From [Clostridium] clostridioforme AGR2157 (GTDB lineage: Bacteria; Bacillota; Clostridia; Lachnospirales; Lachnospiraceae), in assembly GCF_000424325.1 (NCBI RefSeq), contig NZ_AUJR01000009.1, positions 1 to 64,000 on the forward strand: DNA of 64,000 bases, written 5' to 3'. The position numbers and the translations under genes were made by a program. Shown here in pieces: positions 25,736-35,127 of the stretch. Position 1 is the first letter of the stretch. Every line of letters starts with the position of its first letter. The notes under the pieces are model-generated. The model was given only the letters and a program-made list of their open reading frames with translations, was not told the origin of the DNA and did no database searches.

Positions 25736-27193
25736 TTATTTTCTGTGGAAGGAATCCAGAAGCTGGTTCTTTGTGTGCCACAGCTCATTGGACAGGTCCA
25801 CATGGACTGTGTGCGGGTTGATGAGACGCTTGGATTCATCCCACAGGGTATCCAGCTCTTTCCTGCAGTAGGCCTGGATATCCATTACCTTTGGCGACTG
25901 GTACACACACCTGCCTTCCAGGAAAATGGGAAGCATCAGTTCACGCATGGTATAGCTGTCAGGTGACAGCATGGTCTTTTTCCATGTCTCTAAGGGGTCG
26001 AAGAGAAGGAGGGAATTGCGGGTGTCGAATTCCTCGCCCACCAGACAAATCAGATCTGCTATGATTTTGCCGGTGGCTTTATCGTAAATCCTCTGTATGG
26101 TCTTGTTGCCTGGATTGGTGATTTTCTCGGCGTTTTCGGACAGCTTGATTTTAGGTACAAACTGGCCTGTGGCCCTGTCCATCACAGCAGCCAGTTTGTA
26201 TACGCCTCCGAAGGACGGGCAGTCCTTGGCTGTAATCAGGTTGGTGCCCACGCCCCAGGAATTGATGGTGGCTCCCTGCGTCTTCAGGGAGTTGATCAGG
26301 TTCTCGTCCAGGTCGTTGGAGGCGGAGATCACTGCGTCCGGAAATCCGGCCTCGTTTAACATCTTTTTGGCCTTTTTGGACAGGTAGGCCAAATCACCGC
26401 TGTCCAGACGGATGCCATAGAAGGTAAGAGGAATACCGGCTTCCCTCATCTCCTTAAATACCTGGATGGCGTTGGGGATGCCGGAGCCCAGGGTATCATA
26501 GGTATCCACCAGCAGGATGCAGGCGGAAGGATAGAGCTTTGCATAGGTGCGAAAGGCGGTCAGCTCGTCCGGAAAGCTCATAATCCAGCTGTGGGCATGG
26601 GTTCCCTTTACGGGGACATCGAACATTTTTCCGCAGAGCACATTGGAGGTGCCGATGCATCCGGCTATCATGGCTGCCCTTGCGCCGTAGGTGCCGGCGT
26701 CCGGTCCCTGGGCCCTGCGCAGTCCGAATTCCATTACGCCGTCGCCCTTGGCCGCATAGACGATGCGCTCCGTCTTGGTGGCAATGAGGCTCTGGTGATT
26801 GATGATGTTAAGCAGTGCTGTCTCGATGAGCTGGGCCTGCATAATGGGAGCAATGACCTTGACAAGAGGTTCCCTGGGAAAAACCACGGTTCCTTCTGGA
26901 ATGGCGTAGATATCGCCTGTAAAGCGGAATTCGTGGAGATAGCTCAGAAAGTCCTCCTCAAACATATCCAGACTTCTCAGGTATTCAATGTCACTGTCAT
27001 CAAAATGCAGGTCCTCAATGTACTCAATGACCTGCTGTAATCCTGCACAGATGGCAAAGCCGTTGCCATGGGGATTGGTCCTGTAAAACATGTCGAATAC
27101 AACGGTTTCGTTGGCGTCCTTTTCTTTGAAATATCCCTGCATCATGGTTAATTCATACAGGTCTGTGAGTAAGGTAAGATTTCTCTGCTCCAT
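25736..27193 (-). CDS. pncB: Nicotinate phosphoribosyltransferase
   Basis: This 485-residue enzyme joins nicotinate to PRPP to make nicotinate mononucleotide for NAD salvage. It is the longer Gram-positive form. Motifs seen include LLTDLYELTMMQGY at the N-terminus, the active-site histidine region (VKGTHAHSWIMSF near 215), the IRLDSGDLAYLSKKA phosphate-binding segment near 270 and SWGVGTNLI near 325. The start at 27193 has GGGAGG 8 bases upstream. It has its own promoter, divergent from the ileS T-box unit, and converges on the sirtuin gene. Confidence 0.95.
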   Translation of the reverse strand: MEQRNLTLLTDLYELTMMQGYFKEKDANETVVFDMFYRTNPHGNGFAICAGLQQVIEYIEDLHFDDSDIEYLRSLDMFEEDFLSYLHEFRFTGDIYAIPEGTVVFPREPLVKVIAPIMQAQLIETALLNIINHQSLIATKTERIVYAAKGDGVMEFGLRRAQGPDAGTYGARAAMIAGCIGTSNVLCGKMFDVPVKGTHAHSWIMSFPDELTAFRTYAKLYPSACILLVDTYDTLGSGIPNAIQVFKEMREAGIPLTFYGIRLDSGDLAYLSKKAKKMLNEAGFPDAVISASNDLDENLINSLKTQGATINSWGVGTNLITAKDCPSFGGVYKLAAVMDRATGQFVPKIKLSENAEKITNPGNKTIQRIYDKATGKIIADLICLVGEEFDTRNSLLLFDPLETWKKTMLSPDSYTMRELMLPIFLEGRCVYQSPKVMDIQAYCRKELDTLWDESKRLINPHTVHVDLSNELWHTKNQLLDSFHRK

Positions 27194-27283
27194 ATAGGTT
27201 CCTCCCTGGGCGCAGCCGGTGTTCTGTACGCAGGGTATGCGGTGCGGCAGGATTTTGACGGCTGTGCAGTAATATTGGTTAGT

Positions 27284-27311
27284 AGTATAACACATATTCT
27301 GGAAAAGGCAA
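27284..27311 (-). promoter_or_regulatory. Probable pncB promoter
   Basis: On the minus strand TTGCCT (27311-27306) and TATACT (27289-27284) with a 16-base spacer. Confidence 0.45.
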
Positions 27312-27380
27312 ACGGAATGATAAAAAAATATCAATCATAGGCGGTATAACTGCCAAAAAGAACTAAAATCAGATACACGG

Positions 27381-27409
27381 TTGACATTTTACGCATGCGT
27401 TATTATAAT
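27381..27409 (+). promoter_or_regulatory. Promoter of the ileS T-box transcript
   Basis: TTGACA (27381-27386) and TATAAT (27404-27409), 17 bases apart, with the palindrome ACGCATGCGT inside the spacer. Confidence 0.9.
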
Positions 27410-27415
27410 AAAGAA

Positions 27416-27673
27416 GTTAAATGAAAAAGGCTTAGATGGAGACAGTAGGCCTGCAGGAACGCTACAGAGAGCCGGAGATGGTGGAAACCGGTGCAAGTAA
27501 TGCAGAACTGAAAATCACTCCGGAGCTGTCCGGCTGAAGGGATGCGTCAGCAGCGCATGATAGGCTGGGACGCGTTTCCCGCGTTAAGGGAACTCATATG
27601 ATGGTATGCAGTAATAGGTGGTTAAACGAAGCGGCTTATGGCTTTCGTCCTGTTCGGGACGGAAGCCTTTTTT
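27416..27673 (+). promoter_or_regulatory. T-box leader, isoleucine specifier
   Basis: This is a tRNA-sensing transcription attenuator upstream of ileS. Stem I contains the conserved AGAGAGCCGG...GGTGGAAACCGG region, and the specifier loop reads GAAAATCACTCC with ATC (isoleucine) at 27514-27516. The T-box side carries AGGTGGTTAAACG (27616-27628) with the TGG that pairs with the tRNA acceptor end; it differs from the common GGTGGNACCGCG. The terminator is GGCTTTCGTCC (27640-27650) with GGGACGGAAGCC (27656-27667) plus six Ts. Uncharged tRNA-Ile should favour antitermination. Confidence 0.9.
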
Positions 27674-27749
27674 GCTTCATAGAAGGATATACAATCTTTT
27701 TCACATACCAGAATAGAAATCTATCATGAATGGAACGGAGGAAGACGCT

Positions 27750-30700
27750 ATGTATGACAAAGTCCCCACAGACCTTAAGTTTGTGGAACGGGAAAAAGAA
27801 GTGGAGAAGTTCTGGGAAGCAGAGCACATCTTTGAAAAGAGCATCAAGATGAGGGAGGGCTGTAAGCCCTATGTATTTTATGACGGACCGCCAACTGCCA
27901 ACGGCAAGCCTCATATCGGCCATGTGGAGACGCGTGTAATCAAGGACATGATTCCCAGATACCGGGCCATGAAGGGATATATGGTGCCGAGAAAGGCCGG
28001 ATGGGACACTCATGGCCTGCCTGTGGAGCTGGAAGTTGAGAAGAAGCTGGGACTGGACGGCAAGGAGCAGATTGAGCAGTACGGTCTGGAGCCGTTCATC
28101 AAGGAATGTAAGGAAAGCGTCTGGAAGTACAAGGGCATGTGGGAGGATTTCTCCAACACCGTTGGATTCTGGGCCGATATGGACAATCCCTATGTAACCT
28201 ATGACAACAGCTTTATCGAGTCCGAGTGGTGGGCTCTTAAGCAGATTTGGGACAAGGGCCTTTTGTACAAGGGCTTTAAGGTGGTTCCCTACTGTCCGCG
28301 CTGCGGCACCCCGCTGTCCTCCCATGAGGTGGCTCAGGGTTATAAGGATGTAAAGGAGCGTTCCGCCATTGCCCGCTTTAAGGCAAAGGGAGAAGATGCC
28401 TATATCCTGGCATGGACCACCACGCCGTGGACCCTTCCCAGCAACCTGGCCCTGTGTGTGAACCCCAAGGAAAACTATGTAAAGGTAAAGACAGGCGACG
28501 GCTATACCTACTATATCGCCCAGGCCCTGGCAGATACCGTGCTGGGCGGGGACTATGAGGTATTGGAGACTTACAAGGGCAAGGACCTGGAGTTCAAGGA
28601 ATATGAGCCCCTCTATGACTGCTCCGTGCCCCTGTGCGAGAAGCAGCACAAGAAAGCCTACTATGTGGTCTGCGCAGACTATGTAACACTGACAGACGGT
28701 ACCGGCATCGTACACATTGCCCCTGCGTTTGGTGAGGATGATGCCAATGTTGGCCGCAAGTACGACCTTCCCTTTGTGCAGCTGGTGGACGCCAAGGGCG
28801 ATATGACGGCGGAAACTCCTTTTGCAGGCACCTTTGTGAAGGATGCGGACCCCATGGTGTTAAAGGACCTTAAGTCCAGGGGACTGCTTTTCTCAGCTCC
28901 CAGCTTCGAGCACAGCTATCCTCACTGCTGGCGCTGCGGGACCCCTCTCATTTACTATGCAAGAGAGTCCTGGTTCATCAAGATGACTGCTGTGAAAGAT
29001 GACTTAATCCGCAACAACAATACCATTAACTGGGTTCCGGATTCCATCGGCAAGGGCCGCTTCGGTGACTGGCTGGAGAATATCCAGGACTGGGGTATTT
29101 CCAGAAACCGTTACTGGGGCACCCCGCTCAATATCTGGGAGTGTGAGTGCGGACACCAGCATTCCATCGGAAGCATTGAGGAATTAAAGAGCTTATCCGA
29201 CAACTGTCCCGATGAAATCGAGCTTCACCGTCCATATATTGACGCGGTAAGAATCAAGTGTCCCAAGTGCAAAAAGCCTATGAAACGTGTGCCTGAGGTG
29301 ATTGACTGCTGGTTTGATTCCGGCGCCATGCCCTTTGCACAGCACCATTACCCCTTTGAGAACAAGGAACTGTTCGAGTCACAGTTCCCGGCCCAGTTCA
29401 TCTCCGAGGCAGTGGACCAGACCAGAGGATGGTTCTATTCCCTCCTTGCGGAGTCTACCCTGCTGTTTAACAAGGCGCCTTATGAAAATGTAGTTGTCAT
29501 GGGCCTTGTGCTGGATGAGAACGGACAGAAGATGAGTAAGTCCAAGGGCAATGCGGTGGATCCCTTTGATACCCTGGCAGCCCACGGCGCAGACGCCATC
29601 CGCTGGTTCTTCTACACCTGCAGCGCGCCCTGGCTTCCAAAGCGCTATCAGGATAAGGCAGTGACCGAGGGACAGCGCAAGTTCATGGGTACTCTTTGGA
29701 ATACCTATGCATTCTGGGTGCTGTATGCCAATATTGACAATTTTGACCCCACCAGATATACACTGGAGTACGACAAGCTTCCGGTCATGGACCGCTGGAT
29801 GCTGTCCAAGATGAATTCCATGGTGAAAACAGTGGATAACAGCCTGATGAATTACCAGATTCCCGAGGCTGCCAGAGCCCTCCAGGAGTTTGTGGATGAC
29901 TTAAGCAACTGGTATGTGCGCAGAAGCCGTGAGCGCTTCTGGGCAAAGGGAATGGAGCAGGATAAGATTAATGCCTTCATGACCCTGTACACGGCCCTTG
30001 TGACTGTGGCAAAGGCGGCAGCTCCCATGATTCCGTTCATGACAGAGCAGATTTACCAGAATATCGTGAGAAAGGTGGATGGGGACGCACCTGAAAGCGT
30101 ACACCTGTGCGACTTCCCGGAGGTGAATGAGTCCTGGATTGATACTGAGCTGGAATCCGACATGGATGAAGTGCTGAAGGTGGTTGTCATGGGACGTGCG
30201 GCCAGGAATGCGGCCAACATCAAGAACCGCCAGCCCATTGCCCGGATGTATGTGAAGGCTGACCACGAGCTGTCTAGGTTCTACGTGCAGATTATCGAGG
30301 AAGAGCTGAATGTGAAGCAGGTGATCTTCTCCGACGATGTAAGGGAATTTACCTCCTATACCTTCAAGCCCCAGTTAAAGACAGTGGGACCAAAGTACGG
30401 CAAGCTGTTAAACCAGATTCGCCGGACCCTGACCGATATCGACGGCAGCGCCGCCATGGACACCCTGAATGAGAAGGGACAGCTTACCTTTGACGTTGAC
30501 GGCCAGGAAGTGGTGCTGACAAAGGACGACCTGCTGATCGATGTTTCCCAGAAGGACGGCTATGTGACAGAGGAAGACAACTATGTGACCGTTGTGCTGG
30601 ATACCAACCTGACTCCTGAACTGATTGAGGAGGGCTTCGTGAGAGAACTCATAAGCAAGATTCAGACCATGCGCAAGGAAGCCGGATTTGAGGTCATGGA

Positions 30701-30884
30701 CCACATCAGCGTATTCCAGGATGAAAATGACCGGATTGCCGGACTGATTAAGTCTCATGCGGACGAGATCAAAACAGAGGTCATGGCAGACCATATCAGC
30801 ATTGGAGCCATGTCCGGCTTTGTCAAAGAGTGGAACATTAACGGCGAAAATGTAATGCTCGGTGTTGAAAAGACCATGAAATAA
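27750..30884 (+). CDS. ileS: Isoleucyl-tRNA synthetase, type-2-like
   Basis: IleRS charges tRNA-Ile. At 1044 residues it is about 100 longer than the E. coli (type 1) enzyme. HIGH is at 55-58 and KMSKS at 594-598. Other signs are TTPWTLPSN and the editing domain motif GTGIVHIAPAFGEDD. The C-terminal region (LDTNLTPELIEEGFVRELI) is of the kind seen in type-2, eukaryote-like IleRS rather than the zinc-finger tail of type 1. The start at 27750 has GGAGGA 8 bases upstream and is preferred to an ATG 24 bases earlier. It is controlled by the T-box leader in front. Confidence 0.96.
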   Translation: MYDKVPTDLKFVEREKEVEKFWEAEHIFEKSIKMREGCKPYVFYDGPPTANGKPHIGHVETRVIKDMIPRYRAMKGYMVPRKAGWDTHGLPVELEVEKKLGLDGKEQIEQYGLEPFIKECKESVWKYKGMWEDFSNTVGFWADMDNPYVTYDNSFIESEWWALKQIWDKGLLYKGFKVVPYCPRCGTPLSSHEVAQGYKDVKERSAIARFKAKGEDAYILAWTTTPWTLPSNLALCVNPKENYVKVKTGDGYTYYIAQALADTVLGGDYEVLETYKGKDLEFKEYEPLYDCSVPLCEKQHKKAYYVVCADYVTLTDGTGIVHIAPAFGEDDANVGRKYDLPFVQLVDAKGDMTAETPFAGTFVKDADPMVLKDLKSRGLLFSAPSFEHSYPHCWRCGTPLIYYARESWFIKMTAVKDDLIRNNNTINWVPDSIGKGRFGDWLENIQDWGISRNRYWGTPLNIWECECGHQHSIGSIEELKSLSDNCPDEIELHRPYIDAVRIKCPKCKKPMKRVPEVIDCWFDSGAMPFAQHHYPFENKELFESQFPAQFISEAVDQTRGWFYSLLAESTLLFNKAPYENVVVMGLVLDENGQKMSKSKGNAVDPFDTLAAHGADAIRWFFYTCSAPWLPKRYQDKAVTEGQRKFMGTLWNTYAFWVLYANIDNFDPTRYTLEYDKLPVMDRWMLSKMNSMVKTVDNSLMNYQIPEAARALQEFVDDLSNWYVRRSRERFWAKGMEQDKINAFMTLYTALVTVAKAAAPMIPFMTEQIYQNIVRKVDGDAPESVHLCDFPEVNESWIDTELESDMDEVLKVVVMGRAARNAANIKNRQPIARMYVKADHELSRFYVQIIEEELNVKQVIFSDDVREFTSYTFKPQLKTVGPKYGKLLNQIRRTLTDIDGSAAMDTLNEKGQLTFDVDGQEVVLTKDDLLIDVSQKDGYVTEEDNYVTVVLDTNLTPELIEEGFVRELISKIQTMRKEAGFEVMDHISVFQDENDRIAGLIKSHADEIKTEVMADHISIGAMSGFVKEWNINGENVMLGVEKTMK

Positions 30885-31004
30885 TGGTAAGATTGTGAGG
30901 CGGGGCGCATCACCCCCACCCCCGCCACGCCTGATAATTTAGGAATGATTTACATATAATAGTTCTGTATAGAAGCGGAACTGAAAGCAGGAGGATAATG
31001 GCCG

Positions 31005-33458
31005 ATGAATAAAGGATTTGATAAGGAAACGTTCAAGCGCAGCGTGGTGGACAACGTAAAGAACATGTTCCGAAGGACCATTGATGAAGCGACTCCCCAT
31101 CAGGTATTCCAGGCAGTGGCCTATGCTGTAAAGGATGTCATCATTGACGAGTGGATTGCCACTCACAAGGAATATGAGAAAAAGGATGTTAAGACAGTAT
31201 ACTACCTGTCCATGGAGTTCCTCATGGGCCGTGCCCTGGGCAATAACATCATCAATATCTGCGCCAGGGATGAGATTAAGGAAACCCTGGATGAGATGGG
31301 CTTTGATTTAGATGTGATTGAGGATCAGGAGCCGGACGCAGCCCTGGGAAACGGAGGCCTGGGACGTCTGGCGGCCTGCTTCCTGGATTCGCTGGCAACC
31401 CTGGGTTATCCGGCATATGGCTGCGGCATCCGTTACCGCTACGGCATGTTCAAGCAGAAGATTGAGAACGGTTACCAGGTAGAGGTGCCGGATAACTGGT
31501 TGAAGGACGGCAACCCCTTTGAAATCCGCAGGCCGGAGTATGCAGCCGAGGTTAAGTTCGGGGGCTATGTGCGCATTGAGAACCAGGGCGGAGTGAACCA
31601 TTTCGTACAGGACGGATACCAGTCTGTCCGCGCGGTGCCCTACGACCTGCCGGTCATCGGATACGGCAATAATGTGGTGAATACCCTCCGTATCTGGGAC
31701 GCGGAACCCATCAACACCTTTAATCTGGATTCCTTTGACAGGGGAGACTACCAGAAGGCTGTGGAGCAGGAGAACCTGGCCAAGACCATTGTGGAGGTCC
31801 TTTACCCCAACGACAACCACTATGCGGGCAAGGAACTGCGTCTGAAGCAGCAGTATTTCTTTATCTCCGCCAGCGTACAGAGGGCGGTGAGAAAGTATAA
31901 AGAGAAGCACGATGACATCAGAAAATTCTATGAAAAGGTAGTGTTCCAGCTGAACGACACCCACCCAACGGTTGCCATCCCTGAATTGATGCGTATTCTT
32001 CTGGACGAGGAGGGACTCACATGGGATGAAGCGTGGGAGGTAACCACCAAGACCTGCGCTTATACAAACCACACCATCATGTCAGAGGCGCTGGAGAAGT
32101 GGCCCATCGAGCTGTTCTCACGGCTTCTGCCCAGAATCTACCAGATTGTGGAGGAAATCAACCGCAGGTTCCAGAACCAGATTCAGACCATGTATCCGGG
32201 CAACCAGGAGAAGCTGCGCAAAATGTCCATTATCTACGACGGCCAGGTGAAGATGGCTTACATGGCAATCGCAGCCAGCTTTTCCGTCAACGGCGTTGCA
32301 AGGCTTCACACGGAGATACTTAAGCACCAGGAGTTAAAGGACTTCTATGAGATGATGCCGGAGAAGTTCAACAACAAGACAAACGGCATAACCCAGAGAC
32401 GGTTTCTGCTTCACGGCAACCCGCTTCTGGCAGACTGGGTCACCTCCAAGATTGGCGATGAGTGGATTACCAACCTTCCCCACATTAAGAAGCTGGAACT
32501 CTTTGCAGAGGATGAGAAGTGCCAGTTTGAGTTTATGAACATCAAGTACCAGAATAAGCTGCGCCTCGCCAGGTACATCAAGGAGAATAACGGCATTGAC
32601 GTGGACCCGCGCTCCATTTTCGACGTGCAGGTCAAAAGGCTTCACGAATATAAGCGCCAGCTAATGAACATTCTCCATGTGATGTATCTGTACAACCAGC
32701 TGAAGGATAATCCTGATATGGATATGATTCCCAGGACCTTTATCTTCGGCGCAAAGGCAGCCGCAGGCTACAAGCGGGCTAAGCTGACCATCAAGCTCAT
32801 CAATTCCGTGGCAGATGTTATCAACAATGACAAGACCATTAACGGTAAGATTAAGGTGGTGTTCATTGAGGATTACCGCGTATCCAACGCGGAGCTCATA
32901 TTTGCGGCAGCCGATGTCAGCGAACAGATATCCACGGCCAGCAAGGAGGCGTCCGGTACCAGCAACATGAAGTTTATGCTCAACGGAGCCCTTACCCTGG
33001 GAACCATGGACGGAGCCAATGTGGAAATCGTGGAGGAAGTGGGCGCGGACAATGCCTTTATCTTCGGCATGTCCTCCGATGAGGTCATTAACTACGAGAA
33101 CAACGGCGGCTATTACCCAATGGATATCTTTAACAATGACCAGGAAATCCGCCGTGTGCTCATGCAGCTGATTAACGGCTACTATGCACCGGATAACCCA
33201 GAGCTGTTCAGGGATATCTATAACTCCCTCTTAAACACCAAGAGCAGCGACCGGGCTGATACCTACTTTATCCTCAAGGACTTCCGTTCCTATGCCGAGG
33301 CGCACCAGAGCGCGGATAAGGCTTACAGGGACCAGGCGTGGTGGGCTAAGGCAGCTATCCTTAACACGGCCAACTGCGGAAAGTTCACATCTGACCGTAC
33401 CATTGAGGAGTATGTGAAGGATATCTGGCATCTGAAGAAAGTGACCGTAGAATTATAA
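31005..33458 (+). CDS. glgP: Glycogen/maltodextrin phosphorylase
   Basis: This 817-residue alpha-glucan phosphorylase releases glucose-1-phosphate from glycogen or maltodextrin. The PLP-binding Lys656 lies in EASGTSNMKFMLNG. Also visible are GNGGLGRLAACFLDSLATL near 110, the NDTHPTVAIPEL loop, and KRLHEYKRQLMNI. The start at 31005 has AGGAGG 10 bases upstream. No other glycogen genes are adjacent. A TATAAT at 30955-30960 gives a possible promoter, but its -35 is poor. Confidence 0.95.
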   Translation: MNKGFDKETFKRSVVDNVKNMFRRTIDEATPHQVFQAVAYAVKDVIIDEWIATHKEYEKKDVKTVYYLSMEFLMGRALGNNIINICARDEIKETLDEMGFDLDVIEDQEPDAALGNGGLGRLAACFLDSLATLGYPAYGCGIRYRYGMFKQKIENGYQVEVPDNWLKDGNPFEIRRPEYAAEVKFGGYVRIENQGGVNHFVQDGYQSVRAVPYDLPVIGYGNNVVNTLRIWDAEPINTFNLDSFDRGDYQKAVEQENLAKTIVEVLYPNDNHYAGKELRLKQQYFFISASVQRAVRKYKEKHDDIRKFYEKVVFQLNDTHPTVAIPELMRILLDEEGLTWDEAWEVTTKTCAYTNHTIMSEALEKWPIELFSRLLPRIYQIVEEINRRFQNQIQTMYPGNQEKLRKMSIIYDGQVKMAYMAIAASFSVNGVARLHTEILKHQELKDFYEMMPEKFNNKTNGITQRRFLLHGNPLLADWVTSKIGDEWITNLPHIKKLELFAEDEKCQFEFMNIKYQNKLRLARYIKENNGIDVDPRSIFDVQVKRLHEYKRQLMNILHVMYLYNQLKDNPDMDMIPRTFIFGAKAAAGYKRAKLTIKLINSVADVINNDKTINGKIKVVFIEDYRVSNAELIFAAADVSEQISTASKEASGTSNMKFMLNGALTLGTMDGANVEIVEEVGADNAFIFGMSSDEVINYENNGGYYPMDIFNNDQEIRRVLMQLINGYYAPDNPELFRDIYNSLLNTKSSDRADTYFILKDFRSYAEAHQSADKAYRDQAWWAKAAILNTANCGKFTSDRTIEEYVKDIWHLKKVTVEL

Positions 33459-33464
33459 ATGCTT

Positions 33465-33504
33465 GCTCCGGCAATCCTGATTATTGGGGTGCCGGAGCTT
33501 TTTT
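33465..33504 (+). terminator. Terminator of glgP
   Basis: GCTCCGGCA (33465-33473) pairs with TGCCGGAGC (33490-33498), followed by six Ts. metF begins 30 bases later, so metF needs its own promoter or read-through. Confidence 0.88.
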
Positions 33505-33533
33505 GGATAACGCAGGAGGAAAGGGAAAGAAAA

Positions 33534-34391
33534 ATGAAAATACACGATATACTGGCAGAAGGAAAGCCCACCCTCTCCTTTGAGGTGTTTCCCCCAAAGA
33601 CAGAGGATGCATATGATTCCGTGGAAAAGGCGGCCGCAAAGATTGCAAAGTTAAAGCCCTCGTTTATGAGTGTTACATACGGGGCAGGAGGGGGAACCAG
33701 CGATTATACGGTTGGAATCGCCTCCGCCATCAAGGAGGAGTACGGAGTGACGCCTCTTGCCCATCTCACCTGTGTGTCATCCACCAGGGAAAAAGTGCAC
33801 CATGTACTGGGCGAGTTAAAGGAGCGCGGCATTGAAAATATACTGGCCCTGCGCGGGGATATCCCCCAGGATGGCAGTACGCCAAAGGAATACCACTATG
33901 CCTCTGAGCTGATACGGGAAATCAAGAAGGCAGGTGATTTCTGCATCGGGGCGGCATGTTACCCGGAAGGCCATGTGGAATCTGCCAACAAGTCCGTGGA
34001 CATGGATTACCTGAAGCAGAAGGTGGAGGCCGGATGCGATTTTGTCACCACCCAGATGTTTTTTGACAACAGCATCCTTTACAGTTACCTGTACCGCATC
34101 CGTGAAAAGGGAATCCAGGTGCCTGTGATTGCCGGTATCATGCCTGTGACCAACGCAAAGCAGATACGGCGGATTACCCAGATGTCGGGAACCTACCTGC
34201 CTACCAGGTTCATGTCCATTGTGGACCGGTTCGGGGACAATCCGGCGGCCATGAAGCAGGCCGGAATTGCCTATGCCACGGACCAGATCATTGACCTGAT
34301 TGCCAACGGGGTCAACGGCATCCATGTATATTCCATGAATAAGCCGGATGTTGCCATGAAGATAAAGGAAAACCTGTCGGAGATTTTATAG
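33534..34391 (+). CDS. metF: Methylenetetrahydrofolate reductase
   Basis: This 285-residue TIM-barrel enzyme reduces 5,10-methylene- to 5-methyl-tetrahydrofolate, the methyl donor for MetH. Signs are FEVFPPKTEDAYDS at the N-terminus with the catalytic glutamate, SVTYGAGGG, the HLTCVSSTRE segment, ALRGDIPQDG, and the PVIAGIMPVTN strand near 190. GAGGAAAGGG precedes the ATG. It opens a four-gene rightward cluster for one-carbon and methionine metabolism. Confidence 0.95.
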   Translation: MKIHDILAEGKPTLSFEVFPPKTEDAYDSVEKAAAKIAKLKPSFMSVTYGAGGGTSDYTVGIASAIKEEYGVTPLAHLTCVSSTREKVHHVLGELKERGIENILALRGDIPQDGSTPKEYHYASELIREIKKAGDFCIGAACYPEGHVESANKSVDMDYLKQKVEAGCDFVTTQMFFDNSILYSYLYRIREKGIQVPVIAGIMPVTNAKQIRRITQMSGTYLPTRFMSIVDRFGDNPAAMKQAGIAYATDQIIDLIANGVNGIHVYSMNKPDVAMKIKENLSEIL

Positions 34392-34420
34392 GGACGGATA
34401 CAGAACGGGAGAATGAACAT

Positions 34421-35071
34421 ATGGACATACATGACGTAGACAGGAGGGAGGTCCTCCGCTATCTGGGGTACAGGGGACAGGAGGCTGACGAGGCAGTGGC
34501 GGCCATGGTGGAGCAGTGCATGGCGGAATTATGGGAGGCTGCCACGCCCAGGCATCTGTACCGGGAATATCCCCTGGCATTGGGAGAGGATTACAGGATT
34601 GACGGAGGATGTTTCAAGGCCAGGAGCAGGAATTTGTGGGGGAATCTGAAGGACTGCGACCAGATTATCGTGTTTGCGGCCACCCTTGGCTGCGGGGCTG
34701 ACCATCTGATTCAGAAGTACAGCCGTCTCCAGATGAGCAGGGCCGTAGTCATGCAGGCAGCGGCAGCGGCCATGATTGAGGAGTACTGCGACCAGGTGTG
34801 TACCGTGATAAAGTCGGAATATGAAGCAAAAGGCCGTTATCTGCGCCCAAGGTTCAGCCCCGGTTACGGAGACTTTCCTCTGGAATGCCAGGGAATGCTT
34901 CTGGATGCCCTGGAGGCCGGAAAGCGCATCGGCATCAAGCTGACGGACAGTCTTCTCATGATGCCCTCCAAATCTGTTTCCGCGGTCATGGGAGCCAGCA
35001 TGAAACCTTACCGTTGTGACGTAAAAGGCTGTGAGGCCTGTGCCAAGACGGACTGCCCATACCGGAGGTAA
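34421..35071 (+). CDS. Stand-alone methionine synthase (MetH) activation-domain protein
   Basis: This 216-residue protein resembles the C-terminal reactivation domain of cobalamin-dependent methionine synthase, which binds SAM and re-methylates oxidised cobalamin. The family motif RPRFSPGYGDFPLECQ (near 143-158) is present. An additional C-terminal cysteine cluster (CDVKGCEACAKTDC near 199-212) could bind a metal or iron-sulfur centre and is not part of the E. coli domain. The MetH encoded two genes downstream lacks this domain, so the two probably work together. Confidence 0.88.
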   Translation: MDIHDVDRREVLRYLGYRGQEADEAVAAMVEQCMAELWEAATPRHLYREYPLALGEDYRIDGGCFKARSRNLWGNLKDCDQIIVFAATLGCGADHLIQKYSRLQMSRAVVMQAAAAAMIEEYCDQVCTVIKSEYEAKGRYLRPRFSPGYGDFPLECQGMLLDALEAGKRIGIKLTDSLLMMPSKSVSAVMGASMKPYRCDVKGCEACAKTDCPYRR

Positions 35072-35127
35072 CAGGGGAAAGCCTCTTAAGGCAGCGATAT
35101 AAAAAAAATAAAAAGGGGAATTATATT

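Noticed and set aside
27636-28715. 359-codon minus-strand open frame opposite the T-box and ileS
   Set aside because: It covers a structured RNA leader and the conserved start of ileS; its product is low-complexity and unfamiliar.
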